Source: Chitinophagales bacterium
Lineage (GTDB): Bacteria > Bacteroidota > Bacteroidia > Chitinophagales > Chitinophagaceae
Direction: 5' to 3'
Length of the DNA: 43,943 nt
Assembly (NCBI GenBank): GCA_015655015.1
Contig: JAATFV010000224.1
Location: 1-43,943, forward strand
The translations under genes were made by a program, and so were the position numbers. Below are positions 31,859 through 39,900 of the stretch, one piece after another. How positions within the stretch are numbered: position 1 is the stretch's first letter; every line of letters begins with the position of its first letter. Under the pieces are notes generated by a model. It had not been told where the DNA came from and searched no databases. It saw only the letters and a list, made by a program, of their open reading frames with translations.

Positions 31859-32677
31859 GTGGATAACCATAAAAAGCAATTTTCTGATCAATGGGCCGTT
31901 ATTTTGGGCGGTTCGAGCGGCTTTGGTTTTGCGGCCATTGAAAAGCTGGCTGTCCACGGCATGAATATCGCTGTGTTTTACCGTGAGACGGCTGCTGCAG
32001 AAAGATCGCTTAAAGAAAAATTTTCGACGATCACCACCGGATCCGGCATTACGATAATGCCTTTCAATATAAATGCATTGGATGCAGGGGCCAGGGAATC
32101 CTGTATCGGGCAATTGGTTTCAGCCATCGGTGGAAAATATAAGATCCGGCTGCTGCTGCATTCCATAGCGAGGGGAAATTTAAAGCCATTGGTGGGGGAG
32201 CTTGATTCGAAAGAGAGTACTGCAGCTCTTTCCATAGAGGATATACAGCTGACCACCTATGCCATGTCTACCAGTCTGCTGGATTGGACGAGGGCCCTTT
32301 TACAGGAGGGGCTTTTTGGCAGGGATGCCAGGATAATAGGACTTACCAGCGAAGGAGCGCATAAGTATTGGGAAGGATATGCGGCCGTTTCCATCGCAAA
32401 AGCATCTCTTGAAAGCCTTATCACCTATATGGCGATCGAGCTAAGCAAATATGGGTTGCGGACAAATCTGATACAGGCAGGAATTACTGAGACTCCTTCT
32501 TTGAAAAGGATCCCTGCAAGCAAACAGCTCATTGAATTGTCGGCGGCGAGGAACCCATTAGGCAGAATGACGAGGCCGGAAGATGTGGCAAAGGTGATTT
32601 ACCTGTTGTGCACGGAGGAAGCATCCTGGATCAATGGCTCGGTCATTCATGTAGATGGCGGGGAGCATTGTCTGTAG
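31859..32677 (+). CDS. short-chain dehydrogenase/reductase with FabI-type active site
   Basis: This 272-residue Rossmann enzyme starts at GTG 31859 (no in-frame ATG fits). The cofactor loop is GGSSGFG (residues 17-23). The catalytic pair is Tyr174-x6-Lys181 (GYAAVSIAKASLE), the spacing of enoyl-ACP reductases of the FabI/FabL type rather than the YxxxK of FabG. LLHSIARG and the C-terminal INGSVIHVDGGEHCL also fit that branch. In the pigment operon one expects a ketoreductase, so either this enzyme reduces 3-oxo groups despite the motif, or it makes saturated acyl chains for the resorcinol part. It is the first gene of its operon. Confidence 0.85.
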   Translation: MDNHKKQFSDQWAVILGGSSGFGFAAIEKLAVHGMNIAVFYRETAAAERSLKEKFSTITTGSGITIMPFNINALDAGARESCIGQLVSAIGGKYKIRLLLHSIARGNLKPLVGELDSKESTAALSIEDIQLTTYAMSTSLLDWTRALLQEGLFGRDARIIGLTSEGAHKYWEGYAAVSIAKASLESLITYMAIELSKYGLRTNLIQAGITETPSLKRIPASKQLIELSAARNPLGRMTRPEDVAKVIYLLCTEEASWINGSVIHVDGGEHCL

Positions 32678-32759
32678 AGGTACCGCGGGTCCGCGTAAAT
32701 GCAGGGAACCTTGCAGTGTTCCAAAGAAGATGGATAGAATCATGTAAGAAGAACATTTT

Positions 32760-33212
32760 ATGTATAACGAAATAATAGATCGTCTCCCTTATAAATCTTC
32801 CTTCCTTTTTGTGGACAACATTTCCTCGTTGAATGAAGATGGAGTGACAGGAGATTATACGTTGAAAAAAGATGCTTTTTTTTATGAAGATCATTTTGTC
32901 GGTTACCCTGTCACACCAGGAGCGATCATTACCGAGATCATGGCGCAGATCGGCCTGGTGGTCCTGGGTATATATCTTGTAAGCCGGGCGCCGCAGGAAT
33001 ATAAGCCTGTTACGGATATGGTGCTGTTCCCTTTGCTCACCTCGACAGACATTTCCTTTAACAGGATGGTATTGCCGGGAGAGAAGGTGACGGTGTTATC
33101 GAGGAAAGAATATTTTCGTTTTGGCAAGCTGAAATGCCGGGTTGAAATGCGGAACACAAAGGAAGAGTTGGTTGCAAAGGGGATCGTTGCCGGTGTAATT
33201 AAACAACGCTGA
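32760..33212 (+). CDS. FabZ-like 3-hydroxyacyl-ACP dehydratase
   Basis: This 150-residue HotDog protein begins MYNEIIDRLPYKSSFLFVDNI. The active-site segment EDHFVGYPVTPGAIITEIMAQIG holds His45 and Glu59, the FabZ/FabA catalytic pair. It would remove water from 3-hydroxyacyl-ACP to give trans-2-enoyl-ACP at each polyene cycle. Its partner could be the His-less HotDog protein at 13722, as aryl polyene systems use two dehydratase subunits. It lies 30 bp before the KS gene; a 12-bp tandem repeat covers its stop. Confidence 0.9.
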   Translation: MYNEIIDRLPYKSSFLFVDNISSLNEDGVTGDYTLKKDAFFYEDHFVGYPVTPGAIITEIMAQIGLVVLGIYLVSRAPQEYKPVTDMVLFPLLTSTDISFNRMVLPGEKVTVLSRKEYFRFGKLKCRVEMRNTKEELVAKGIVAGVIKQR

Positions 33213-33228
33213 TATAAACGCTGATATA
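33205..33228. repeat. 12-bp perfect tandem repeat across a stop codon
   Basis: Units 33205-33216 and 33217-33228 are identical (AACGCTGATATA). The first contains the TGA stop of the FabZ-like gene; the second lies in the short spacer before the KS start at 33243. Confidence 0.9.
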
Positions 33229-33242
33229 TAAAAACAGAGCAC

Positions 33243-34514
33243 ATGAGTCGCCGTGTCGTCATTACTGGTTTAGGGGTCGTTGCTCCCAATGGGATAGGCG
33301 TTCCGGATTTTTTACATTCCATTCAGCAGGGCGTTTCCGGTATACGATTCATGCCGTTGTACGAACAGCTCAACTTCAATTGCCAGGTCACCGGCCTGCC
33401 GGAATTTGAGTGGGAGCATATAAAGAACTACATTCCGGAAGTCGCTCTTAACGGACTAAAAGCCATTAGTATCGGCTATGGAATAAAAGCGGCATTGGAT
33501 GCCTGGACAGATGCCGGCAATCGCCCGGACAGTGATCAGCCGCGGTGGGAGACAGGCTGTATCTTCGGCAGCAGTGTAGGCGATACCACCGTCGTGAAGA
33601 ACGTGATTACCCGGGTGGATGCCCGGGAATCGAAAAAGCTGGGTTCGCGGGTGGTGGAGCAGATCATGAACAGCGGTGTCACCGCCTATATCTCAGGACG
33701 ACTGGGGTTGGCTAACAGGGTCACTACTAATTCTGCTGCCTGCGCTACGGGAACGCAGGCTATTTTAATGGGCTATGAACAGATCAAACATGGTCTGGCA
33801 AAGCGAATGCTGGTCGGCAGCACCGAACATGTAGATTCCTACATTTTCGGTACATTTGACTCGATGCGGGTTTTGGCGAGAAAGTTCAATCATCTTCCTG
33901 AACAGGCTTCCCGACCTATGAGCGCTTCTGCAGGCGGCTTTATCCCCGGGTCCGGGGCAGGCGCCCTGATCCTGGAGGACCTGGAATTTGCGCTCGAACG
34001 AAATGCCACTATTTATGCAGAGATAAAGGGAGGATGCTCCAATTCGGGAGGACAGCGTTCAGGGGGCACCATGACGGCGCCCGGTCCGGGAGGAATTGTC
34101 AGATGCATTGCCGAAGCCCTGGAAAAATCAGCTATCAGCGGCCAGTCAATAGACCTGGTATGCGGTCACCTGACCGCTACCGTCGCAGATATCCTGGAAG
34201 TTCAGAATTGGGGTGTGGCCCTTGACAGAAAAGAAGATGATTTTCCCCTGATCAATTCATTAAAATCGATGATCGGGCACTGTCTTACCGCTGCCGGGTC
34301 GATCGAGGCCGTGGCGGTGGTATTGCAAATTATGCATCAATTTGTGCATCCGAACCTCAATCTCCAGGACCCTAACCCGGAAATCCTGAAATTGATCCCT
34401 GCCGAAAAGATGCCGACGACGATGATAAAGAAAGAGATCAATACGATAGCCAAGGCCAATTTTGGTTTTGGCGATATTAATACCTGTTTGATATTTTCAA
34501 AATATAAAAACTAA
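33243..34514 (+). CDS. beta-ketoacyl-ACP synthase (KS), FabF-like
   Basis: This 423-residue enzyme opens MSRRVVITGLGVVAPNGIG as in FabF. Cys167 (NSAACATGTQAI), His309 (CGHLTATVADILE) and His346 (MIGHCLTAAGS) form the active site. The first His motif is GHLTAT instead of HGTGT, a variant seen in some polyene KS branches. It is followed after 2 bp by its own ACP. This KS is the closest in overall shape to housekeeping FabF but sits in the pigment operon, so starter or early elongation is possible. It has no low-complexity insert. Confidence 0.92.
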   Translation: MSRRVVITGLGVVAPNGIGVPDFLHSIQQGVSGIRFMPLYEQLNFNCQVTGLPEFEWEHIKNYIPEVALNGLKAISIGYGIKAALDAWTDAGNRPDSDQPRWETGCIFGSSVGDTTVVKNVITRVDARESKKLGSRVVEQIMNSGVTAYISGRLGLANRVTTNSAACATGTQAILMGYEQIKHGLAKRMLVGSTEHVDSYIFGTFDSMRVLARKFNHLPEQASRPMSASAGGFIPGSGAGALILEDLEFALERNATIYAEIKGGCSNSGGQRSGGTMTAPGPGGIVRCIAEALEKSAISGQSIDLVCGHLTATVADILEVQNWGVALDRKEDDFPLINSLKSMIGHCLTAAGSIEAVAVVLQIMHQFVHPNLNLQDPNPEILKLIPAEKMPTTMIKKEINTIAKANFGFGDINTCLIFSKYKN

Positions 34515-34516
34515 TA

Positions 34517-34774
34517 ATGGATAGACGCGAAATTTTAGAAGAGTTGAAAAAGGTACTGGCCCCTTATACGGAAGATAAAGAAATGCTGGCAGGGGTCAAT
34601 GAACAGACCGACCTGATAAAGGATCTGAAGATCAATTCCGCTAACCTGGTAGACATCATTATCGACGCCGAAGCGAAATATGATATAGAGATCGATATGG
34701 ACTCTTCGGAGAAAATGATCGATGTAAAAAGCTGCATCGATGTGATCGCTGAAAAAATGAATGTTCAGAAGTGA
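34517..34774 (+). CDS. acyl carrier protein, variant DSL motif
   Basis: This 85-residue acidic ACP reads DLKINSANLVDIIIDAE at the prosthetic-group site. The Ser (Ser41) is preceded by Asn instead of the usual Asp and followed by Ala-Asn instead of Leu/Ile-Asp. The rest keeps the four-helix layout. It is encoded 2 bp after a KS and overlaps the Sfp-type PPTase by 4 bp (GTGA). That suggests the PPTase modifies this ACP, while AcpS might not accept the altered site; inference. Confidence 0.9.
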   Translation: MDRREILEELKKVLAPYTEDKEMLAGVNEQTDLIKDLKINSANLVDIIIDAEAKYDIEIDMDSSEKMIDVKSCIDVIAEKMNVQK

Positions 34775-35475
34775 GCAGCGCCGGAAATGATATAGTAGCG
34801 TTAAAAGCCATCGACAGGTTGCGTACGCACCATCGCCGGTTTTACTCGAAGATCCTTTCTGATGCTGAACAGTCTTTATTTCGCCGGCTGCATGGGGCGG
34901 AAATGCCCTTCGAGCACTTCGTATGGCTGTTGTGGTCCATTAAAGAGTCTGTCTATAAATATCTGAAAAGGGGCACCCCCGGTCTTGTATTTTCTCCAAC
35001 TAAGATCATCGTCTGCAGCATAGACGCTCCTTGCCGCATTGCTGTCCCTCACAGCCGGGTTGCTGATTTCCGTTACGCTATAGAACGGGGTGATCCGTGG
35101 GAGAAAAGGATGACCGGGCAAAGCGAAGAATTTTACAGAGGCGTCGTCCTTTTTGAATCCCAATCTTTTTATTTCAGATCAGTCCTATGTTCCGAATTTA
35201 CATCTACGGTGGTCAACGCGGACAAGAATTTTGAAAATATCTGGTGGGGTATTAAATCAATCGACCATTCGGATTATCATCATCAATCCACAGCGGTTAG
35301 GGCATTTGTCCTAGACCAGTTAAAAGCTGTTTTTCCAGCTGGTCAATTACAGATCGGGAAAAGCCCGTTGGGGTATCCGACCGTATTGAAAGACACGGAA
35401 GAAATGAAAATCCCCCTTTCATTCGCACATCACGATCGCTTCATAACTTATTCATTTGTGCTAGCAAGGTCCTGA
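34771..35475 (+). CDS. 4'-phosphopantetheinyl transferase, Sfp-type
   Basis: This protein of 234 residues starts at GTG 34771 inside the ACP stop. GNDIVALKAIDRL (Asp7) and WSIKESVYKYLKRG (Lys58-Glu59, Lys63) are the metal- and CoA-binding motifs of the transferase superfamily, in the single-domain ACPS-like order but with a longer C-terminal part of about 130 residues that has no motif I know. It would convert the neighbouring ACP to holo form. It is the last gene of the third pigment operon, followed by an AT-rich region. Confidence 0.85.
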   Translation: MSSAGNDIVALKAIDRLRTHHRRFYSKILSDAEQSLFRRLHGAEMPFEHFVWLLWSIKESVYKYLKRGTPGLVFSPTKIIVCSIDAPCRIAVPHSRVADFRYAIERGDPWEKRMTGQSEEFYRGVVLFESQSFYFRSVLCSEFTSTVVNADKNFENIWWGIKSIDHSDYHHQSTAVRAFVLDQLKAVFPAGQLQIGKSPLGYPTVLKDTEEMKIPLSFAHHDRFITYSFVLARS

Positions 35476-35635
35476 TTGGACATAAAAAACACTGAATGGT
35501 TCAGCGTTAGAGACCTTTGTAGGTTCCAAACCAACGGTGAGGATACACCAAAGATACATGTTAATCACATAATGCTAAAATAATTAGTTACCCATATGGT
35601 TTTATTTTGTTACCTTAGTGGGGCTAATTATAATT

Positions 35636-36082
35636 ATGACTTACAACGTAAACGATATTGCGAACAAGATTATCCTTCAAACTGACACGGAGAAGGGAGA
35701 CATTATATCTAATCTAAAACTTCAAAAACTATTATATTATATCCAAGGTTACCACCTTGCTTTTTTTAATGATGTTCTTTTTAAGGAAGATTTGGAAGCT
35801 TGGATGTATGGCCCTGTTGTACCTGAAGTTTACCATAGGTTTAAGGAAAACAGATCATTAGGAATAGTTCTTGACCCAAACGAATGTATAGGGATTGAAT
35901 TAAAGCCAGAGGTGGAAGATATGTTTAACCAAGTAATGCAGGAATACGGAAAATTCAATGCGATCAAGCTTATGGAAATGACGCACAATGAATTACCTTG
36001 GAAAGAAGCTTTTGAAAAATCTGATAAGACTATAAATACTCAGACTATGAAAACTTTTTTTAAGACCTTGATTGATGAGTAA
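35636..36082 (+). CDS. SocA/Panacea-domain antitoxin candidate (DUF4065)
   Basis: This 148-residue protein starts at ATG 35636. The segment ISNLKLQKLLYYIQGYHLAFFNDVLFKEDLEAWMYGPVVPEVYHRFKEN is the defining core of the Panacea (SocA) domain, which neutralises partner toxins in PanAT toxin-antitoxin pairs. Its stop overlaps the start of a second small gene by 8 bp, the usual two-gene layout. Base composition is clearly richer in A+T than the pigment genes, which suggests separate acquisition. Confidence 0.85.
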   Translation: MTYNVNDIANKIILQTDTEKGDIISNLKLQKLLYYIQGYHLAFFNDVLFKEDLEAWMYGPVVPEVYHRFKENRSLGIVLDPNECIGIELKPEVEDMFNQVMQEYGKFNAIKLMEMTHNELPWKEAFEKSDKTINTQTMKTFFKTLIDE

Positions 36083-36479
36083 AAAACTGAAAAAACAAGA
36101 AGAGGTAATAAAAATTTCTAAAAAACCGGAAGATCGATACCCGGTTTTTTGCTTTAAGTACCTGGAAGCGTATTCTTATAACAAATGCGCAGACCCATCT
36201 TTCTTTATCGAATTTTTAGAGAGACTAAAGAAATTGGCAGGGTTGGGATGGAATGGAATTAATACATCAAATCGACATTCGTATGGTACAGAGAAAATAC
36301 CAATTGCACAATTAAAACCTACTAAATTTCCTTCCATTATTACTGAAGATGTTAAAGAATTAACAGTATTTAGAGCAACGGGGAATAATCTTCCATTTTT
36401 AGGTATACGAATAAACGACACTTTCCAAGTGATTTTTATAGAAACCAAGTTTGGAGATATTTACGATCACAAAAATTAA
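36075..36479 (+). CDS. putative toxin partner of the Panacea protein (unknown family)
   Basis: This 134-residue protein starts at ATG 36075, overlapping the Panacea gene by 8 bp. It is basic at the N-terminus (SKKLKKQEEVIKISKKPEDRYPVFCFKYLEAYSYNKC) and ends with a beta-rich segment (LTVFRATGNNLPFLGIRINDTFQVIFIETKFGDIYDH). That ending is faintly like the last strands of RelE/MazF-type folds, but I cannot assign a family. Toxin activity is inferred from gene order alone. It shares the low G+C of its partner. Confidence 0.6.
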   Translation: MSKKLKKQEEVIKISKKPEDRYPVFCFKYLEAYSYNKCADPSFFIEFLERLKKLAGLGWNGINTSNRHSYGTEKIPIAQLKPTKFPSIITEDVKELTVFRATGNNLPFLGIRINDTFQVIFIETKFGDIYDHKN

Positions 36480-36507
36480 AACTGAGACACTACCTAGCCA
36501 GCCCATC

Positions 36508-37452
36508 CTATTTCAACAAAGAAGGACGCTCTGTGATCTCATGGTATTTGATCACATCCTTTGCATAATAATGGATCACCATACTTTTGCGGGTCAGGCC
36601 CGGATCTTTCACCGGCAGGCCTCCATGTATGAGGTTGGCATGCCAGATGAGGATATCGCCTTTTTTTGCAAGGAATATCTCTTTCTTCCATTCTTTTTCC
36701 CGGATCAGGTCTTCTATCCTGTCCTCATAATCCCCATAATCCTTTTTTCCTAATGTCAAAAGGGTCGTTCCTTCATTAAAATCACTGTTCAGCAGGTAGG
36801 GGAGCCTGTGACTGCCGGGATAATAGAATAAGGGGCCATTATCGGGGTTGGTATCTTCCAGGGCGATCCATACTGCGATCAGATATCCCAAGGGGTAGGT
36901 AGTCATATGGATGCTGTCGGAATGGGCCCGCTGGCCACTGCCTTTTGTAAAATTAATTGTTTGAAAAGGCACGACTTCTTTATCCAGGAGGAAGCTTAAC
37001 AGGTCCGTCAGCCGCTGATCGTACGTGATCTCGCGGATGGGCGCTGACAGGCGATTGGCAAACATCAGCTTATTATCCGGGGTAGGCCGGAGCTTATTGC
37101 GGCGCACCAATTGTCCTATCTCTCCCAGGATGGAGTCGGTGTCCGTCTCATCAAAAAAAGACTCCAGGATCATGTAACCTTTATCTGACCAGGTTAATAA
37201 CTGTTGCTGTATGACATCCGGGAAATTTGAAAATCCGGCTTTGTGAGGAACGAGCTCCCGGGAATGCCCCCTGTCCAGCCAGGCCTTTGACTCTTTATCC
37301 GGGAAATTCCTGCTGGAAATAGAAGCGATCACGGGCCGGTGTATCGCATATTTTTTATAAGCCGCTTTGTTATGGGACAAGCTTTTATAATGGATCAGGT
37401 TATAGATCCAATGTAAAAATTTATATTTCTTAATATTTATACGATTTTCCAT
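36508..37452 (-). CDS. phytanoyl-CoA dioxygenase (PhyH) family protein
   Basis: This 314-residue non-heme Fe(II)/2-oxoglutarate oxygenase has the iron motif His177-Ser-Asp179 (RAHSDSIHM), distal His276 (IWHANLIHGG) and Arg288 for 2-oxoglutarate. PLFYYPGSHRLPYL is typical of the family. The N-terminal 60 residues are basic and aromatic. It overlaps the antiporter gene start-to-stop by 23 bp (37430-37452), so the two are probably translated together. The substrate is unknown. Hydroxylation of a pigment or lipid chain is possible, but nothing fixes it. Confidence 0.85.
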   Translation of the reverse strand: MENRINIKKYKFLHWIYNLIHYKSLSHNKAAYKKYAIHRPVIASISSRNFPDKESKAWLDRGHSRELVPHKAGFSNFPDVIQQQLLTWSDKGYMILESFFDETDTDSILGEIGQLVRRNKLRPTPDNKLMFANRLSAPIREITYDQRLTDLLSFLLDKEVVPFQTINFTKGSGQRAHSDSIHMTTYPLGYLIAVWIALEDTNPDNGPLFYYPGSHRLPYLLNSDFNEGTTLLTLGKKDYGDYEDRIEDLIREKEWKKEIFLAKKGDILIWHANLIHGGLPVKDPGLTRKSMVIHYYAKDVIKYHEITERPSLLK

Positions 37453-38851
37453 ATTTAAGGATCCTTTTTTTCGATAGATATTCCACCAGGTCCAGTAAAG
37501 GACAGGTCATTAAAGTGGTGACCAGCGCCATTAATACCATGATGGAGAATATTGGCGGTGACAGGATCCCCAGGTCATAGCCGATATTTAAGACGATCAG
37601 CTCCACCAACCCCCGTGTATTCATCAGCGCTCCTATTAAAAAAGAATCTTTCCAGGTCTGCCCGGTCAGTCTTGCTGCAACAGCGCTGCCGCCGAGCTTT
37701 CCAAAGACGGCGAGAAAGATCACCGATCCGCAGACTGCCCACAAATGCCCGTCGTTCAAGAGCCCTATCTGTGTTCGCAACCCGGTAAAGGCAAAGTAGA
37801 GCGGCAGCAATACCAATACGCTGATATCTTCCGTTTTTCCGGCCAGCAGCTCTTTGAACTTCACACTTTTCGGCATCATGATACCTGCCAGAAATGCCCC
37901 GAACAAGGCATGGATGCCAATGATCTCAGCCAGCCAGGCGCAGACAAGGAGCACAAAAAAAGCCAGCGACACTATGGTCGCATTGGACCTTTTCCTCTCC
38001 CCGGCCTTATCGATCACTTTTTTTAACCAGGGACGGACAAGATAGAGCATCAGCAGCACGAAGATCAGGGTCAGCGCTATGGTAACCAGCGCACTGATGA
38101 TGCTGCCTGCTTTTACAATGGCGATAACGGCGGCAAGAATGCACCAGGCGGTGACATCATCCGCAGCGGCACACGTAAGCGCCATAGCTCCGTGGGGAGC
38201 TGTTGTGAGGCCCCTTTCCTGCAGGATCCTGGCAAGCACCGGGAATGCGGTAATGCTCATTGCTATCCCCATGAAAAGTGCAAACGAGAGGAAGCTCACA
38301 CCTGCCGGAGCGAACTCCTGGTACAGGGTATAGGCAAGGGTCACTCCAAGGAAATAAGGGAAAATGATGCTGGCATGGCTGATCACAACAGCGCTCTGCG
38401 CCTTATTTTTCAGCTTGTCGATATCGAGATCCACCCCGATAAGGAACATGAAGAATAACAATCCTATCTGGCTGAGGAATTGAAGATTGCCCAGGGAGTC
38501 TTTCGGAAAGATAAAACCGGAAAACCCCGGGAAGATCCAGCCCATGAGGGATGGGCCTAAAAAGATCCCTGCGATTATTTCTCCGACCACGGAAGGCTGC
38601 CCGATCCTGTTAAAGATCTTCCCGAATAATTTCGAAACAAAAAAGATGACTAATATCTGCAACAGCAATAAGGGTAAAGGATTTCGGACATTATGAAGGA
38701 ATTGCTGGCCAACGGCCTGCGCCGGTTGAATGGCGGCATGGATGCTGCTGTGACTGGCAGGAACAAGGGTCTTGCCTTTATCGATAACAAACCAGATGAG
38801 AAATGCGAAAACTCCGATTATGAGCGGATAGAGGACTAATTTTTGTTTCAT
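37430..38851 (-). CDS. cation/proton antiporter, CPA2 type
   Basis: This 473-residue membrane protein has about 13 hydrophobic segments. The core reads RIGQPSVVGEIIAGIFLGPSLMG (family start), FMFLIGVDLDIDKLKNKA, FALFMGIAMSITAFPVLARILQERGL and CAAADDVTAWCILA, where the AD-D pair is the ion site of sodium or potassium/proton exchangers. LVELIVLNIGYDLGILSP lies near the end. No C-terminal RCK/TrkA domain is present. It exchanges Na+ or K+ for H+ at the inner membrane. It overlaps the PhyH gene by 23 bp. Confidence 0.9.
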   Translation of the reverse strand: MKQKLVLYPLIIGVFAFLIWFVIDKGKTLVPASHSSIHAAIQPAQAVGQQFLHNVRNPLPLLLLQILVIFFVSKLFGKIFNRIGQPSVVGEIIAGIFLGPSLMGWIFPGFSGFIFPKDSLGNLQFLSQIGLLFFMFLIGVDLDIDKLKNKAQSAVVISHASIIFPYFLGVTLAYTLYQEFAPAGVSFLSFALFMGIAMSITAFPVLARILQERGLTTAPHGAMALTCAAADDVTAWCILAAVIAIVKAGSIISALVTIALTLIFVLLMLYLVRPWLKKVIDKAGERKRSNATIVSLAFFVLLVCAWLAEIIGIHALFGAFLAGIMMPKSVKFKELLAGKTEDISVLVLLPLYFAFTGLRTQIGLLNDGHLWAVCGSVIFLAVFGKLGGSAVAARLTGQTWKDSFLIGALMNTRGLVELIVLNIGYDLGILSPPIFSIMVLMALVTTLMTCPLLDLVEYLSKKRILKYGKSYKY

Positions 38852-39198
38852 CTGTAAATAATATCTTTTGATGGCCTAAAATTATAGTTTTAATCATATA
38901 CATTGGCCGGCTTCCTTCAATAAAATACGTATCTTTTTCTGTTATTACCTCCTTTTATCCTTAAGGACCCTGCCGGCTTACTGGCGGCTATCATGATCCG
39001 GAGGACTGCTCGATTGTTTACCCATCTGGCAAACGCCTTTGGTTTACCGGCAGCTATCATAATCCGCAGGCGGTGATCTATGCCAGCGGTGATCTTTGTC
39101 AGTTATGAGTGCTTTTCGGCGTTCGATGACAATAAAATTATCAGGGGAGCGTTTATGAAAATCCCTAATCCCTTACATATTCACGAAACCCTTTCTAA
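38852..39198. other. divergent intergenic region with two nested direct repeats and a uORF
   Basis: The 347-bp gap lies between the antiporter and a secreted protein. It contains a 27-bp imperfect direct repeat (38978-39004 and 39044-39070, four mismatches) and a 16-bp tandem repeat (39070-39085, 39086-39101, two mismatches). A 15-codon frame from ATG 39155, preceded by AGGGGAG, ends at 39202 inside the next start. No promoter is convincing. Confidence 0.6.
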
Positions 39199-39798
39199 AT
39201 GAAACTTTTAAAATTAAGCACTTCTCTCCTGATCCTGGCGTTTTTCTCTGTAAGCGCATCTGCTCAAAAAATCAAGCTGATCGAAGGTGATCTTGCTCCG
39301 TTAGCGGGACAAACTTCCATTAATGTAAAATTTATCTACGACGGCATGCGGGTAGGTAAATTCGACAGGGAATCGGATTATATCGCTAAGAAAGTGGAAG
39401 ATTACAACAAGAAAGAGCCCGGCAGAGGTGATAATTGGGCAAAGAGCTGGGTAGCTGACCGCGAGCGTGAGTTCGAACCGAAATTCGAAGAGCTGTTCGA
39501 CAAGAGCGGCGATATCTCTATCTCCCGGAAGAAGCCGGCTAAATACACCCTCATTTTTAAGACCCTGTTCACTGAACCTGGCTATAATGTGGTCGTTACC
39601 CGTAAAAATGCTGTGATCAATGCGGAGGCATGGATCGTGGAGACCGGCAAGGAAAGAGTGATCGCCAAAATATCCATCATGAAGGCGCCCGGCCGTACTT
39701 ATGGCGGTTATGATTATGACACGGGTGTAAGAATTGCTGAATGTTATGCTATTTCCGGCAAAAAGCTGGCTAAATTCATAAAAAAGAAGGCCAAATAA
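39199..39798 (+). CDS. secreted protein of unknown function (199 aa)
   Basis: The signal peptide MKLLKLSTSLLILAFFSVSASAQ is clear. The mature protein begins KIKLIEGDLAPLAGQTSINVKFIYDGMRVGKFDRESDYIAKKVEDYNKKEPGRGD and continues with beta-strands (KYTLIFKTLFTEPGYNVVVTRKNAVINAEAWIVET). I do not recognise a known domain, though similar small secreted proteins are frequent in Bacteroidota. A short upstream frame overlaps the start, and a strong terminator follows. The relation to the pigment genes on either side is unclear. Confidence 0.75.
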   Translation: MKLLKLSTSLLILAFFSVSASAQKIKLIEGDLAPLAGQTSINVKFIYDGMRVGKFDRESDYIAKKVEDYNKKEPGRGDNWAKSWVADREREFEPKFEELFDKSGDISISRKKPAKYTLIFKTLFTEPGYNVVVTRKNAVINAEAWIVETGKERVIAKISIMKAPGRTYGGYDYDTGVRIAECYAISGKKLAKFIKKKAK

Positions 39799-39826
39799 TT
39801 TCATAGCGTAAATTTTCTTTATTTAG

Positions 39827-39869
39827 CATCCGTTAAGCACTAATTTTACAGCGCTTAACGGATGTTTTT
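39827..39869 (+). terminator. Rho-independent terminator
   Basis: A perfect 12-bp stem (39827-39838 with 39853-39864) and a 14-nt loop are followed by TTTTT (39865-39869), 28 bp after the stop of the secreted protein gene. Confidence 0.88.
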
Positions 39870-39900
39870 GTAATTTCTATTAAAGCCAAGGGAGAAAAAG

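Noticed and set aside
35476..35635. Possible tRNA remnant or attachment site at the border of the AT-rich toxin-antitoxin module
   Set aside because: I could find neither a cloverleaf nor a T-loop motif, and no direct repeat flanking the module.
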